This document shows, one piece after another, positions 1 to 10,473 of a stretch of DNA of 64,000 bases. The stretch is from Sideroxyarcus emersonii. GTDB lineage: Bacteria > Pseudomonadota > Gammaproteobacteria > Burkholderiales > Gallionellaceae. Location: contig NZ_AP023423.1 of assembly GCF_021654335.1 (NCBI RefSeq), positions 900,001 through 964,000 on the forward strand, written 5' to 3'. The notes under the pieces are model-generated. The model searched no databases. It had not been told where the DNA came from and saw nothing but the letters and a program-made list of their open reading frames with translations. The position numbers were made by a program, and so were the translations under genes. The number at the start of each line of letters is the position of its first letter. The first letter of the stretch is position 1.

Positions 1-312
1 GGCATGGCGATCGACGCCAACGTGCTGATCAACGAGCGCATCCGCGAGGAGTTGCGTAACGGCGTGCCGCCGCAAACGGCGATCCATGCCGGCTACGAGA
101 ACGCTTTTGCCACGATCCTGGACTCCAACATCACCACCCTGATCGCCGGTGTCGCCCTGTTCATGTTCGGCTCCGGCCCGATCAAGGGATTTGCCGTTGT
201 GCTGTGCCTGGGCATCCTGACATCGATGTTCAGCGCGGTGCTGGTGTCGCGCGCGCTGGTGAACCTGATTTATGGCAGCAAGGTGCGTTTGAACAAGGTC
301 GCGATAGGTTAG
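1..312 (+). CDS. secD: SecD protein-export subunit, C-terminal part (5' truncated by window)
   Basis: The last 103 codons of SecD, the RND-type partner of SecF that uses the proton-motive force to pull secreted proteins through SecYEG at the inner membrane. The reading frame is open from base 1. It contains the conserved NERIREELR stretch followed by hydrophobic segments around [13 protein letters not shown] and [20 protein letters not shown], which match the last SecD membrane helices. The gene ends at 312, 37 bases before secF, which is the usual secD-secF order. The methionine at base 4 is internal and is not the start. Confidence 0.95.
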   Translation, partial: GMAIDANVLINERIREELRNGVPPQTAIHAGYENAFATILDSNITTLIAGVALFMFGSGPIKGFAVVLCLGILTSMFSAVLVSRALVNLIYGSKVRLNKVAIG

Positions 313-349
313 TCCGCTCGCGTAGCGAGACGCATAAGGGAATTAAGAC

Positions 350-1282
350 ATGGAATTCTTCCGTATCAAAAAAGACATCCCGTTCATGAGCTATGGTCGT
401 TACACCACGACCATTTCGCTCGTGACTTTCCTGTTTGCCGTGTTTTTCCTGGCCACCAGGGGGCTGAACTTCGGTGTGGACTTCACCGGCGGCACGGTGA
501 TGGAGGTGCATTACGCCCAATCGGCCGATCTGGAAAAGGTGCGCGGACAGCTGCGCAGCATCGGCCTGAACGACGCACTGGTACAGAACTTCGGTTCCAG
601 CCAGGATGTGCTGGTGCAGATTCCGCTCAAGCAGAACAAGGCTGGCGCCAAGCTTTCCGAGCAGGTGATGGACACCCTGCATCAGCAGGATGCGAATGTC
701 GAACTGCGCCGTGTCGAATTCGTCGGACCGCAAGTCGGCAAGGATCTGGTCGATAACGGCGCCATGGCGCTGTTGCTGGTCAGCCTGGGGATCGTCGGTT
801 ATCTGTGGATACGCTTCGAGTGGAAATTCGGTCTGGCGGCGATCATCGCCAACCTGCACGATGTGGTCATCATTCTCGGCTTCTTCGCCTTCTTCCAGTG
901 GGAATTCTCGCTTTCCGTGCTGGCTGCGGTGCTGGCGGTGCTGGGCTATTCGGTGAACGAATCGGTAGTGGTGTTCGACCGGATCCGCGAGAACTTCCGC
1001 AAGATGCGCAAGACCGAAGTTGCCGTGATCATCGACAACGCCATCACCCGCACCATGTCGCGTACCGTCATCACCCACGGCTGCACGCAGATCATGGTGA
1101 CCTCCATGCTGTTTCTTGGCGGCGAAACGTTGCACTACTTTGCATTGGCGCTGACCATCGGCATCCTGTTCAGTATTTATTCCTCGGTGCTGGTGGCCAG
1201 CCCGTTGCTGATGATGTTCGGCGTGTCGCGCGAAGATTTCATCAAGCCGGAAAAGACCGAAGCAGAAGAAGTGTTGCCGTAA
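350..1282 (+). CDS. secF: Protein-export membrane protein SecF
   Basis: A 310-aa SecF, close to the usual length of about 300-320. It forms the SecDF complex that completes preprotein translocation. TM1 lies at about residues 20-38, followed by the family motif GVDFTGGTVMEV and a periplasmic domain. Five more hydrophobic segments follow, and the conserved cytoplasmic motif FDRIRENFRKMRK sits between the TM4/TM5 pairs. An AAGGGA ribosome-binding site about 8 bases upstream supports the ATG. The gene lies directly after secD and 16 bases before a DedA gene, so the three are probably co-transcribed. Confidence 0.97.
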   Translation: MEFFRIKKDIPFMSYGRYTTTISLVTFLFAVFFLATRGLNFGVDFTGGTVMEVHYAQSADLEKVRGQLRSIGLNDALVQNFGSSQDVLVQIPLKQNKAGAKLSEQVMDTLHQQDANVELRRVEFVGPQVGKDLVDNGAMALLLVSLGIVGYLWIRFEWKFGLAAIIANLHDVVIILGFFAFFQWEFSLSVLAAVLAVLGYSVNESVVVFDRIRENFRKMRKTEVAVIIDNAITRTMSRTVITHGCTQIMVTSMLFLGGETLHYFALALTIGILFSIYSSVLVASPLLMMFGVSREDFIKPEKTEAEEVLP

Positions 1283-1298
1283 GCCAGGGGCTCCGATC

Positions 1299-1922
1299 TT
1301 GCTCGACATCATTTTGCACCTGGATGCACACCTGCTGGCACTGGTGCATGACTATGGCGTATGGATCTATGCCATCCTGTTCGCCATCATCTTCTCCGAG
1401 ACCGGGCTGGTCGTCGCCCCCTTTTTGCCGGGCGATTCGCTGTTGTTCGTGACGGGAGCCTTGTGCGGCATGGGTTCGCTGGAATTGCATATCCTGCTGC
1501 CTTTGCTGGTACTCGCGGCTTTCGGTGGCGACAATACCAATTACTGGATCGGGCGCTTGCTGGGGCTGCGGCTGCTCAACAGCTCCGGTCAGCGCTTCAT
1601 CAGGCACGAGCATCTGGAGAGGACTCGCCATTTTTATGCAAGGCATGGCGGAAAGACCATCATCTTCGCACGCTTCCTGCCCATCGTTCGCACCTTCGCT
1701 CCGTTCGTGGCAGGCATTGGCACCATGCGCTATCGGCTGTTCGTGGTGTTCAGCGCGCTGGGCAGCTTGGCCTGGATCGGCAGTTTGACGCTGGCGGGTT
1801 ACTTCTTCGGCAACATCCCGGTCATCAAGAACAACCTCACCTTGATGATCATCGCCATCATTTTTGTTTCCTTCCTTCCAGCCATCTTCGAATTCGTCCG
1901 GCAGCGCCGGGGAGCGAACTGA
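1299..1922 (+). CDS. DedA/SNARE-associated family membrane protein
   Basis: A 207-aa integral membrane protein of the DedA (VTT domain) family. Members act in membrane homeostasis, with some implicated as undecaprenyl-phosphate or lipid flippases. Visible family features are FSETGLVVAPFLPGDSLLF near residue 35, the motif FARFLPIVRTFAPFVAG near residue 125, and a final hydrophobic helix. The start is TTG, supported by an AGGGG ribosome-binding site about 9 bases upstream and by the absence of an earlier in-frame ATG that clears secF. It follows secF by 16 bases and converges on gluQ with 4 bases between stops, leaving no room for a separate terminator. The substrate cannot be named. Confidence 0.9.
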   Translation: MLDIILHLDAHLLALVHDYGVWIYAILFAIIFSETGLVVAPFLPGDSLLFVTGALCGMGSLELHILLPLLVLAAFGGDNTNYWIGRLLGLRLLNSSGQRFIRHEHLERTRHFYARHGGKTIIFARFLPIVRTFAPFVAGIGTMRYRLFVVFSALGSLAWIGSLTLAGYFFGNIPVIKNNLTLMIIAIIFVSFLPAIFEFVRQRRGAN

Positions 1923-1926
1923 CCGT

Positions 1927-2847
1927 TCAGGCGGATACGGGGAGCATCGTGATTCCCTGCAGGCGGGCGGGGTTCCAGTATCGTATCGCCCAATCCAGAA
2001 TCGTTCTCACGTCGCTGGTGGCCAAACTCTCTGGTGGATATTGCTGCAGGAAATCCAGCACGCGCAACAGCGTCCTGGCGGGATGCGATTCATCCACTGG
2101 CGCAGCCAGCGTCTGCTTGCTCAACTTTTCCCCCGCTTTGTCCACCGCGACAGGCAGGTGCATGTAGCGTGGCCTGGGGAGTTCAAGCAAACGTTGCAGG
2201 TGTATCTGGCGCGGTGTGGAATCCAGCAGGTCGGCACCCCGCACGATATGTGTGATGCCCTGGAACGCATCGTCCACCACCACTGCCAGCTGATAGGCAA
2301 ACAGGCCATCGGCGCGTTTCACCACGAAATCGCCGACCTCGCTTTCCAAGCGCTGGGAGATTCGGCCTTGTAATGCATCATCAAATTCAACCGGCTTGTC
2401 GTTCGTTCGCACGCGCCAGGCCCGCCCTTCACGCCCGGCCGGGATGCCCTTGCGGCATGTGCCGGGATAGACCGGTCCATCGATGCCGTGCAATGCGGAA
2501 TCTGCGATCTCTTTGCGCGTGCAGCAACACGGATACACTGCATCGCCGACTTGCAACTTGCGCAATGCCTCGGCATAAGCCGTCGTGCGCTGGCTCTGAT
2601 GCAGGATGGGCTCATCGCTATGCAGGCCGAACGCATCCAGCGTGCGCAGGATGTCTTCTGCCACACCCGGCATGCAGCGCGGTGCATCGAGATCTTCCAT
2701 GCGTACCAGCCAGGTGCCGTGGTGATGCTTCGCGTCGAGAAAACTGCCGACGGCGGCGACAAGCGAACCGAAGTGCAGGGGACCGGTGGGGGAGGGGGCG
2801 AAACGCCCCCGGTAACCGGAATCAGGCAGGGACGGCTTCCTCTTCAA
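1927..2847 (-). CDS. gluQ: Glutamyl-Q tRNA(Asp) synthetase
   Basis: GluQ (YadB) is a truncated glutamyl-tRNA synthetase paralogue that attaches glutamate to the queuosine base at the wobble position of tRNA(Asp). The 306-aa protein has the class I signature RFAPSPTGPLHFGSL near the N-terminus and a KLSKQ variant of the KMSKS loop at about residue 240. It lacks the C-terminal anticodon-binding domain of GltX, and its length matches the family. The reading frame opens with TTG at 2847, inside the 3' end of clpA (26-base overlap). No ATG lies between there and the essential APSPTG motif, so a TTG start with coupling to clpA translation is most likely. Confidence 0.92.
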   Translation of the reverse strand: MKRKPSLPDSGYRGRFAPSPTGPLHFGSLVAAVGSFLDAKHHHGTWLVRMEDLDAPRCMPGVAEDILRTLDAFGLHSDEPILHQSQRTTAYAEALRKLQVGDAVYPCCCTRKEIADSALHGIDGPVYPGTCRKGIPAGREGRAWRVRTNDKPVEFDDALQGRISQRLESEVGDFVVKRADGLFAYQLAVVVDDAFQGITHIVRGADLLDSTPRQIHLQRLLELPRPRYMHLPVAVDKAGEKLSKQTLAAPVDESHPARTLLRVLDFLQQYPPESLATSDVRTILDWAIRYWNPARLQGITMLPVSA

Positions 2848-5080
2848 ACTCCAGCACCACCTTGCCGTCCTTCACGTCCACGGTGACCTTGCCGCCGTTC
2901 GCCAGCTTGCCGAACAGCAGTTCGTCGGCCAGGGCCGAGCGGATGGTGTCCTGGATCAACCGCGCCATCGGGCGGGCGCCCATCAACGGATCGAAACCGT
3001 GTTCCGCCAGGTAGTCCTTGAGCGCATCGGTGAACAGTGCATCCACTTTCTTTTCGTGCAATTGTTCTTCCAGCTGCATGAGGAACTTGTCCACTACGCG
3101 CAGGATGATCTCCTTCGACAGCGGTGCGAACGAAACGATGGCATCCAGGCGGTTGCGGAACTCTGGCGTGAACAGGCGTTTGATGTCGACCATTTCGTCT
3201 CCTGCGGAAGAGACGCTGGTGAAGCCCATCTGAGTCTTGTTGAGTGCTTCGGCGCCGGCATTGGTGGTCATGATGATCACCACGTTGCGGAAATCGGCCT
3301 TGCGTCCGTTGTTGTCGGTGAGCGTGCCGTGATCCATCACTTGCAACAGGATGTTAAAAATGTCCGGGTGAGCCTTTTCGATCTCGTCCAGCAGCAGCAC
3401 GCAATGGGGTTGCTTGGTGATGGCTTCGGTGAGCAAGCCCCCCTGATCGAAGCCGACATAGCCGGGAGGAGCGCCGATCAGGCGAGAGACGGCGTGGCGT
3501 TCCATATACTCGGACATGTCGAAGCGGTGTATGGGCATGCCCATGCTGTAGGCAAGCTGGCGCGCCACCTCCGTCTTGCCGACACCCGTGGGGCCGGAGA
3601 ACAGGAAGCTGCCGATGGGCTTCTGCGGATTGCCGAGGCCGCTGCGCGACATCTTGATGGCGCGGGCCAGCGCGTCAATGGCCTTGTCCTGCCCGAACAC
3701 GGTGGCTTTCAGGTCGCGGTCGAGGTTTTTCAGCGCATTGCGGTCGTCGTGCGACACGGTGCGCGCAGGGATGCGGGCGATCTTGGCGATGATCTCCTCG
3801 ATCTCGTGCTTGCCGACGACTTTCTTCTGTTTCGATTTGGGCAAGATGCGTTGCGCTGCACCGGCCTCGTCCAATACGTCGATCGCCTTGTCCGGCAGAT
3901 GGCGGTCGTTGATGTAACGCGCAGAAAGCTCGGCGGCGCTGGTGATGGCGGCGGAACTGAATTTGATGCTGTGGTGCTCTTCGAAGCGCGACTTCAGTCC
4001 TTTCAGGATCTCGATCGTCTGTTCGACCGAGGGTTCGGAGACGTCGATCTTCTGGAAGCGGCGCGACAGGGCCGAGTCTTTTTCGAAGATGCCGCGATAT
4101 TCCTGATAGGTGGTGGCGCCGATACATTTCAGCTGCCCGCCCGACAACGCAGGCTTGAGCAGGTTGGACGCATCCATGGTACCGCCAGACGCGGCTCCCG
4201 CGCCGATGAGTGTGTGGATCTCGTCGATGAACAGCACCGCGTTCGGTGCGTCCTTCAATTCCTTCAGCACCGCTTTCAGGCGCTGTTCGAAATCGCCCCG
4301 GTACTTGGTACCGGCCAGCAAGGCGCCCATATCCAATGCATAGACGTGTGCATCTTTCAGGATGTCGGGCACCTCGCCTTCGACGATGTTGCGTGCCAAG
4401 CCTTCGGCGATGGCTGTCTTGCCGACGCCGGCTTCGCCGACCAGCAGAGGGTTGTTCTTGCGGCGACGGCACAAAGTCTGGATCACACGCTCCAGTTCCA
4501 TGCCGCGTCCGATCAACGGGTCGACCTTGCCTGCCAAGGCGTGTGCATTGAGATCCAGCGTGTAATTCTTGAGCGCGCTGTCGTTGCTGCCTTCCTGATC
4601 GGCATCGGTTTCATTCGCCGTCTTCTGCGTCGAAGGCTGTATTTCCGCGGTCTTGTTGATGCCGTGCGCGATGTAGTTCACCACGTCGAGGCGGGTGATG
4701 GCGCGCTGGTTGAGGAAATAGACCGCATGCGATTCCTTCTCGCCGAAAAGCGCCACAAGGATGTTCGCCCCGGTCACTTCCTTTTTGTTGGTGGATTGCA
4801 CGTGCAGGATGGCGCGCTGGATCACGCGCTGGAAGCCGACGGTAGGCTGTGTGTCCACCTCGCCCGTGCCTGGCACCACCGGGGTGTGGGTCTCGATGTG
4901 CTGCACCAGCACTGCACGCAATTCCTCGATATCCGCGCCACAGGCACGCAACACGTGGGCTGCCGACGGATTGTCCAGCATGGCGAGCAACAGGTGCTCG
5001 ACCGTGATGAATTCGTGCCGTTTCTGGCGGGCTTCGACAAATGCCAGATGCAGGCTGACTTCCAGTTCTTGCGCGATCAT
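2822..5080 (-). CDS. clpA: ATP-dependent Clp protease ATP-binding subunit ClpA
   Basis: A 752-aa AAA+ unfoldase of the usual ClpA length. It threads substrates, including N-degron proteins delivered by ClpS, into the ClpP peptidase. A double Clp-N domain spans about residues 1-145. The first nucleotide-binding domain has Walker A GEAGVGKT and FIDEIHTL, and the second has GPTGVGKT and LLLDEIEKAHPD. The C-terminal ClpB-D2-small domain is also present. The ATG follows the clpS stop codon with no intervening base, so the two are translationally coupled. clpP is not in the window. Confidence 0.98.
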   Translation of the reverse strand: MIAQELEVSLHLAFVEARQKRHEFITVEHLLLAMLDNPSAAHVLRACGADIEELRAVLVQHIETHTPVVPGTGEVDTQPTVGFQRVIQRAILHVQSTNKKEVTGANILVALFGEKESHAVYFLNQRAITRLDVVNYIAHGINKTAEIQPSTQKTANETDADQEGSNDSALKNYTLDLNAHALAGKVDPLIGRGMELERVIQTLCRRRKNNPLLVGEAGVGKTAIAEGLARNIVEGEVPDILKDAHVYALDMGALLAGTKYRGDFEQRLKAVLKELKDAPNAVLFIDEIHTLIGAGAASGGTMDASNLLKPALSGGQLKCIGATTYQEYRGIFEKDSALSRRFQKIDVSEPSVEQTIEILKGLKSRFEEHHSIKFSSAAITSAAELSARYINDRHLPDKAIDVLDEAGAAQRILPKSKQKKVVGKHEIEEIIAKIARIPARTVSHDDRNALKNLDRDLKATVFGQDKAIDALARAIKMSRSGLGNPQKPIGSFLFSGPTGVGKTEVARQLAYSMGMPIHRFDMSEYMERHAVSRLIGAPPGYVGFDQGGLLTEAITKQPHCVLLLDEIEKAHPDIFNILLQVMDHGTLTDNNGRKADFRNVVIIMTTNAGAEALNKTQMGFTSVSSAGDEMVDIKRLFTPEFRNRLDAIVSFAPLSKEIILRVVDKFLMQLEEQLHEKKVDALFTDALKDYLAEHGFDPLMGARPMARLIQDTIRSALADELLFGKLANGGKVTVDVKDGKVVLEFEEEAVPA

Positions 5081-5383
5081 TTAATTTTCCTCCGTCTGGC
5101 ATCGTAAAGGATGCCCATGCTGCTTTGCAAACGCCGATACCTGAGATACCTTGGTCTCGGCGATGTCTTTCGGGTAGACGCCGCACACGGCCGAACCCTC
5201 ATTATGTATTTGGAGCATGACTTGCGTCGCTCGTTCCTGGCCCATCGAAAAAAAAGTCTTCAGAACGTCGATCACAAATTCCATGGTGGTGAAATCGTCG
5301 TTCAGCAGGATCACCTTGTACAGCTTGGGCGGCTTGGTCTTGCTGCGCTCCAGCAGGTTTACGTTTTCTTGCTTGATTGCCAT
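5081..5383 (-). CDS. clpS: ATP-dependent Clp protease adaptor ClpS
   Basis: A 100-aa adaptor that binds N-end-rule substrates and hands them to ClpA. The family core is clear: [20 protein letters not shown] at about residues 22-41, then the conserved [20 protein letters not shown] segment with the MxxHxxG-like element of the N-degron pocket. A flexible N-terminal tail of about 20 residues precedes the core, as expected. It is the first gene of clpS-clpA-gluQ. The region upstream (5384-5629) is shared with the divergently transcribed cold-shock gene. Confidence 0.96.
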   Translation of the reverse strand: MAIKQENVNLLERSKTKPPKLYKVILLNDDFTTMEFVIDVLKTFFSMGQERATQVMLQIHNEGSAVCGVYPKDIAETKVSQVSAFAKQHGHPLRCQTEEN

Positions 5384-5473
5384 CGTTCGCTATTCTCACC
5401 CTATGCTCGGATGCATATTTGACGATTAGCTCGGGTTTTTCAAGTCAATTCGACAATATTTTGTATTTAGCCC

Positions 5474-5503
5474 TTGACGTTATAAGTTCAAGTGGGGTAA
5501 AAA
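5474..5503 (+). promoter_or_regulatory. Putative sigma70 promoter of the cold-shock gene
   Basis: TTGACG at 5474-5479 and TAAAAA at 5498-5503 are separated by 18 bases. The -10 matches consensus at 4 of 6 positions. Transcription from here would give a leader of about 120 nt before the csp start codon. Long leaders are typical of cold-shock mRNAs. Confidence 0.4.
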
Positions 5504-5588
5504 GCGCTCGGGTGTTTGAATCAAAGTATCTGCAGTGCTGGTTTTGCCATGTGCGGTCCCATTTGCGATCTTGGAATTCAAACAATTT

Positions 5589-5614
5589 GACGGGATTTCC
5601 ACCCGTCGTTTTTT
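5589..5614 (+). terminator. Terminator-like hairpin in the csp leader
   Basis: GACGGG (5589-5594) pairs with CCCGTC (5602-5607) around a 7-base loop and is followed at once by GTTTTTTG. It has the layout of an intrinsic terminator, yet it sits just upstream of the AAGGAAG ribosome-binding site of csp. It could attenuate transcription or occlude translation in a temperature-dependent way. This is inference from base pairing only. Confidence 0.4.
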
Positions 5615-5629
5615 GTAAGGAAGCAAAGC

Positions 5630-5833
5630 ATGGCAAACGGTACTGTTAAGTGGTTCAACGACGCAAAGGGTTTCGGTTTCATTACTCCCGATGATGGCAG
5701 CGAAGACTTGTTCGCACATTTCTCCGCAATCAACATGAGCGGCTTCAAGTCCCTCAAAGAAGGCCAGAAGGTCTCTTTCGAAGTGGTGCAAGGCCCGAAG
5801 GGTAAGCAAGCTTCCAACATTCAAGCCGCCTAA
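5630..5833 (+). CDS. cspA: CspA-family cold-shock protein
   Basis: A 67-aa single cold-shock domain protein that binds single-stranded RNA and DNA and melts mRNA secondary structure. RNP1 is visible as KGFGFI (about residues 15-20) and RNP2 as DLFAHFS (about 27-33). The start is set by AAGGAAG about 6 bases upstream. The gene stands alone between a long structured leader and two tandem terminators, so it is a monocistronic unit. Which numbered csp paralogue it is cannot be told from sequence. Confidence 0.95.
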   Translation: MANGTVKWFNDAKGFGFITPDDGSEDLFAHFSAINMSGFKSLKEGQKVSFEVVQGPKGKQASNIQAA

Positions 5834-5847
5834 TTAGCGGTTTTTTT
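5826..5847 (+). terminator. Intrinsic terminator overlapping the csp stop codon
   Basis: CCGC (5826-5829) pairs with GCGG (5837-5840) across a loop containing the TAA stop, followed by a run of T. The stem is short, so it may be a weak first terminator. Confidence 0.4.
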
Positions 5848-5860
5848 GTTGCCGTAAAAA

Positions 5861-5889
5861 GCCTGCCGCGCAAGCGGCGGGCTTTTTTT
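5861..5889 (+). terminator. Rho-independent terminator of csp
   Basis: GCCTGCCGC (5861-5869) pairs with GCGGCGGGC (5874-5882) with one G-U pair and a 4-base loop, followed by seven T (5883-5889) and preceded by a run of A. The run of A could also let it act for the convergent icd transcript. Confidence 0.85.
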
Positions 5890-5928
5890 GTGTGGTCCGG
5901 GGCAGGAGGAAGGTGCTGCCTGTCCTGA

Positions 5929-8726
<2,798 letters not shown>

Positions 8727-8936
8727 ATCCATTCTTTCGATATGGATTATGAATGTCAGCCTGTCGTCAGTTGCTGTCCGGCTGTCGTCGAAGTGGCGCG
8801 TTTTGTACGAATGCAGTCATTCCCCTGAAAACAAGTGCTTATGCGCATCCCGGGCCGGCTGGATTTCATGGCACGGTTGTTGCGATGAATGCCGGTGAAG
8901 TTCCCGGAGCTGCGGGAACGTTTTCAAGGATGACGC

Positions 8937-9083
8937 ATGAAACCAGTTTGGCTCGGCATTGTTTTTTTCATCATATACGGCCTGTTCTCCATGAAGAGCA
9001 GGGCGGCGGAGAGTGTCCCGGTCAAGGGCGCTGTTTGCGGCATGAACGGCGTTTGCTGGAGCGTACCCGGCCAGGGCCGATAG
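8937..9083 (+). CDS. Small secreted or membrane peptide, 48 aa, coupled to the following gene
   Basis: An ATG at 8937 preceded by AAGGA 6 bases upstream opens a 48-codon frame ending in TAG at 9081-9083, which directly abuts the ATG of the next gene. The peptide starts MKPVWLGIVFFIIYGLFSM, a good signal peptide or membrane anchor, followed by KSRAAES, a plausible cleavage site. A short mature part carries the motif CGMNGVCW, with Cys34 and Cys40 able to form a disulfide or bind metal. I do not recognise a family. The good ribosome-binding site, the hydrophobic leader and the exact junction with the next gene argue for translation. The 5' region (8727-8936) shows no other convincing gene. Confidence 0.5.
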   Translation: MKPVWLGIVFFIIYGLFSMKSRAAESVPVKGAVCGMNGVCWSVPGQGR

Positions 9084-10166
9084 ATGCGCAAGATAATCGT
9101 TGCGGCAGGTACGCATTCCGAGGCCCTCCACATGGCGCCGCTGGTGCTGCATCTGCAATCCTTGCCTTCGATACAGACCATCGTTTGCGTTGCAGCGCAG
9201 TATCGCCATGCGGTGCTCGAGGCATTCGGCAGTTTCGGCATCGAGTCCGGCAATACGATCCTGTGCGAACAGGCGCCGGAGGCTGGCGGATCGCATCCGT
9301 TCGATCGTCTGCTTGAACAACATAGGCCCGACTGTGTGTTACTCCATGGCGATACCATGATGGCAGCCGGGTCGCGCTACCTGCAGTTGCCCGCAGGCAG
9401 ACATGCCGGAGTGTGCATGCACGAACTGCGCTATCCGGTCCGGCAAGGTGCGAGCGATGGCGCGGTCGAGCTGGCCGCCAGCAACCATTTTGTTCCCACG
9501 GAACTGTTGCGCGGTGAACTGCTGGCAAAGGGCATCGCGCCTGAAAAGATATTCCTGACCGACAGTATCGCCGTCGATGCCATGTTGCTGGTGGTCGAGC
9601 GCATTCGCCGCGACGACGCCCTCAGGGCGGGGGTGGCGGCTGCTTTCCCCTTCCTTGATCCGGGCAGGCGCCTGATCTTCGTCAACGCCCCGCGGTACGA
9701 CAATTCCGATGCCAGGCTGGAAAGCATCTGCCGTGCTTTGAAGAGACTGGCGGTGCGTACCGATGTGCAACTGGTCTATCAGGCAGGCCACGATACGAGG
9801 GCAAACGATCTTGCGCGCGATATTTTTGCCAATCATCCCGGCATCGTCTGCATTGAGCCGCAGGATTACCTGCATTCCGCCTACCTGTTGCATGCGGCCT
9901 ACCTTATTCTGACCGACCTGGACGATACCCTGAGGGGGGCGCTGTCGCTGGGCAAGCCGGTGCTGGTGCTGCGCGATATTTCGGAACGCCCGGCGACTGT
10001 CGATGCAGGTACCATCCGGCTGGTGGGATGCGAGGCGGAGCGCATCCAGCGGGAATGCGGCATGTTCCTGGACGATCCGTCCTATTACCGCGCCTTTTCC
10101 GCCCATCGGAACCCGTTCGGGGACGGCCATGCCAGCCAGCGCATCGTGGAGACATTGTTGCGATAA
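9084..10166 (+). CDS. Divergent UDP-N-acetylglucosamine 2-epimerase (WecB-like) family protein
   Basis: A 360-aa GT-B-fold protein clearly related to WecB/MnaA, which interconverts UDP-GlcNAc and UDP-ManNAc. Family landmarks are present in order but altered. AAGTHSEALHMAPL replaces GTRPEAIKMAP, LHGDT (residues 87-91) is kept, and TDSIAVDAML stands for TGNTVIDAL. APRYDN stands where HRREN with the catalytic His is usual, and LTDLDDTLRG stands for LTDSGGIQEE, the UDP-phosphate loop. These changes suggest it is not a normal epimerase and may have a changed substrate or only a binding role. It is coupled to the 48-aa peptide upstream (TAGATG junction). No other cell-surface sugar genes lie nearby. 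Confidence 0.7.
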   Translation: MRKIIVAAGTHSEALHMAPLVLHLQSLPSIQTIVCVAAQYRHAVLEAFGSFGIESGNTILCEQAPEAGGSHPFDRLLEQHRPDCVLLHGDTMMAAGSRYLQLPAGRHAGVCMHELRYPVRQGASDGAVELAASNHFVPTELLRGELLAKGIAPEKIFLTDSIAVDAMLLVVERIRRDDALRAGVAAAFPFLDPGRRLIFVNAPRYDNSDARLESICRALKRLAVRTDVQLVYQAGHDTRANDLARDIFANHPGIVCIEPQDYLHSAYLLHAAYLILTDLDDTLRGALSLGKPVLVLRDISERPATVDAGTIRLVGCEAERIQRECGMFLDDPSYYRAFSAHRNPFGDGHASQRIVETLLR

Positions 10167-10172
10167 AGCAGC

Positions 10173-10202
10173 TTCTTGGAATGAGGGGGCACAGGGTATA
10201 AT
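10173..10202 (+). promoter_or_regulatory. Putative promoter of the fmdB-DUF502-aspS operon
   Basis: A perfect TATAAT lies at 10197-10202, with a weak -35 TTCTTG at 10173-10178 (18-base spacing). It gives a short leader to the ATG at 10231, which has an AGGAG ribosome-binding site at 10220-10224. Confidence 0.55.
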
Positions 10203-10230
10203 GCGCGCCTTTCAAATATAGGAGCTGGTT

Positions 10231-10473
10231 ATGCCTATTTACGAATATCGTTGCAGCAGTTGTGGTGCGCAAAAAGATGTCATGCAGAAGTTCAGCGATG
10301 AGCCGCTGACGAAATGTCCGGAATGTGGCCAGGAAACGTTCTCCAAGCAGTTGAGCGCAGCCGGTTTCCAGCTAAAAGGCAGCGGTTATTACGTCACCGA
10401 CTTCAAAAACAAGCCGAGTCAGTGTGAAACCTCGCCTTGCGCGACTTGCCCGTCCGCGGGTGCTCATTCGTGA
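10231..10473 (+). CDS. FmdB-family zinc-ribbon protein
   Basis: An 80-aa protein with the N-terminal MPIYEYRCSSCG and CPECG pair typical of the FmdB/CxxC_CxxC_SSSS regulatory family. The four Cys (two CxxC) form a zinc ribbon. The family was first described as a regulator of formamidase, but most members have no known role. The segment GFQLKGSGYYVTDFK is also family-typical. The Cys-rich tail (CETSPCATC) is unusual. It is the first gene of the aspS operon, as commonly seen in betaproteobacteria. AGGAG at 10220-10224 fixes the start. Confidence 0.88.
   Translation: MPIYEYRCSSCGAQKDVMQKFSDEPLTKCPECGQETFSKQLSAAGFQLKGSGYYVTDFKNKPSQCETSPCATCPSAGAHS

Noticed and set aside
2999..5107. A 702-codon plus-strand open frame opposite clpA
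   Set aside because: It is antisense to a clearly conserved gene, has His/Arg/Asp-rich composition typical of GC-rich shadows, and has no ribosome-binding site or family motif.
8753..9316. A 187-codon plus-strand frame overlapping the 48-aa peptide and epimerase-like gene
   Set aside because: It has no ribosome-binding site, is Arg/Gly-rich and overlaps two better supported frames.
9084..10166. A capsule or O-antigen cluster around the WecB-like gene
   Set aside because: No glycosyltransferase, flippase or UDP-ManNAc dehydrogenase gene is nearby, and active-site residues are altered.
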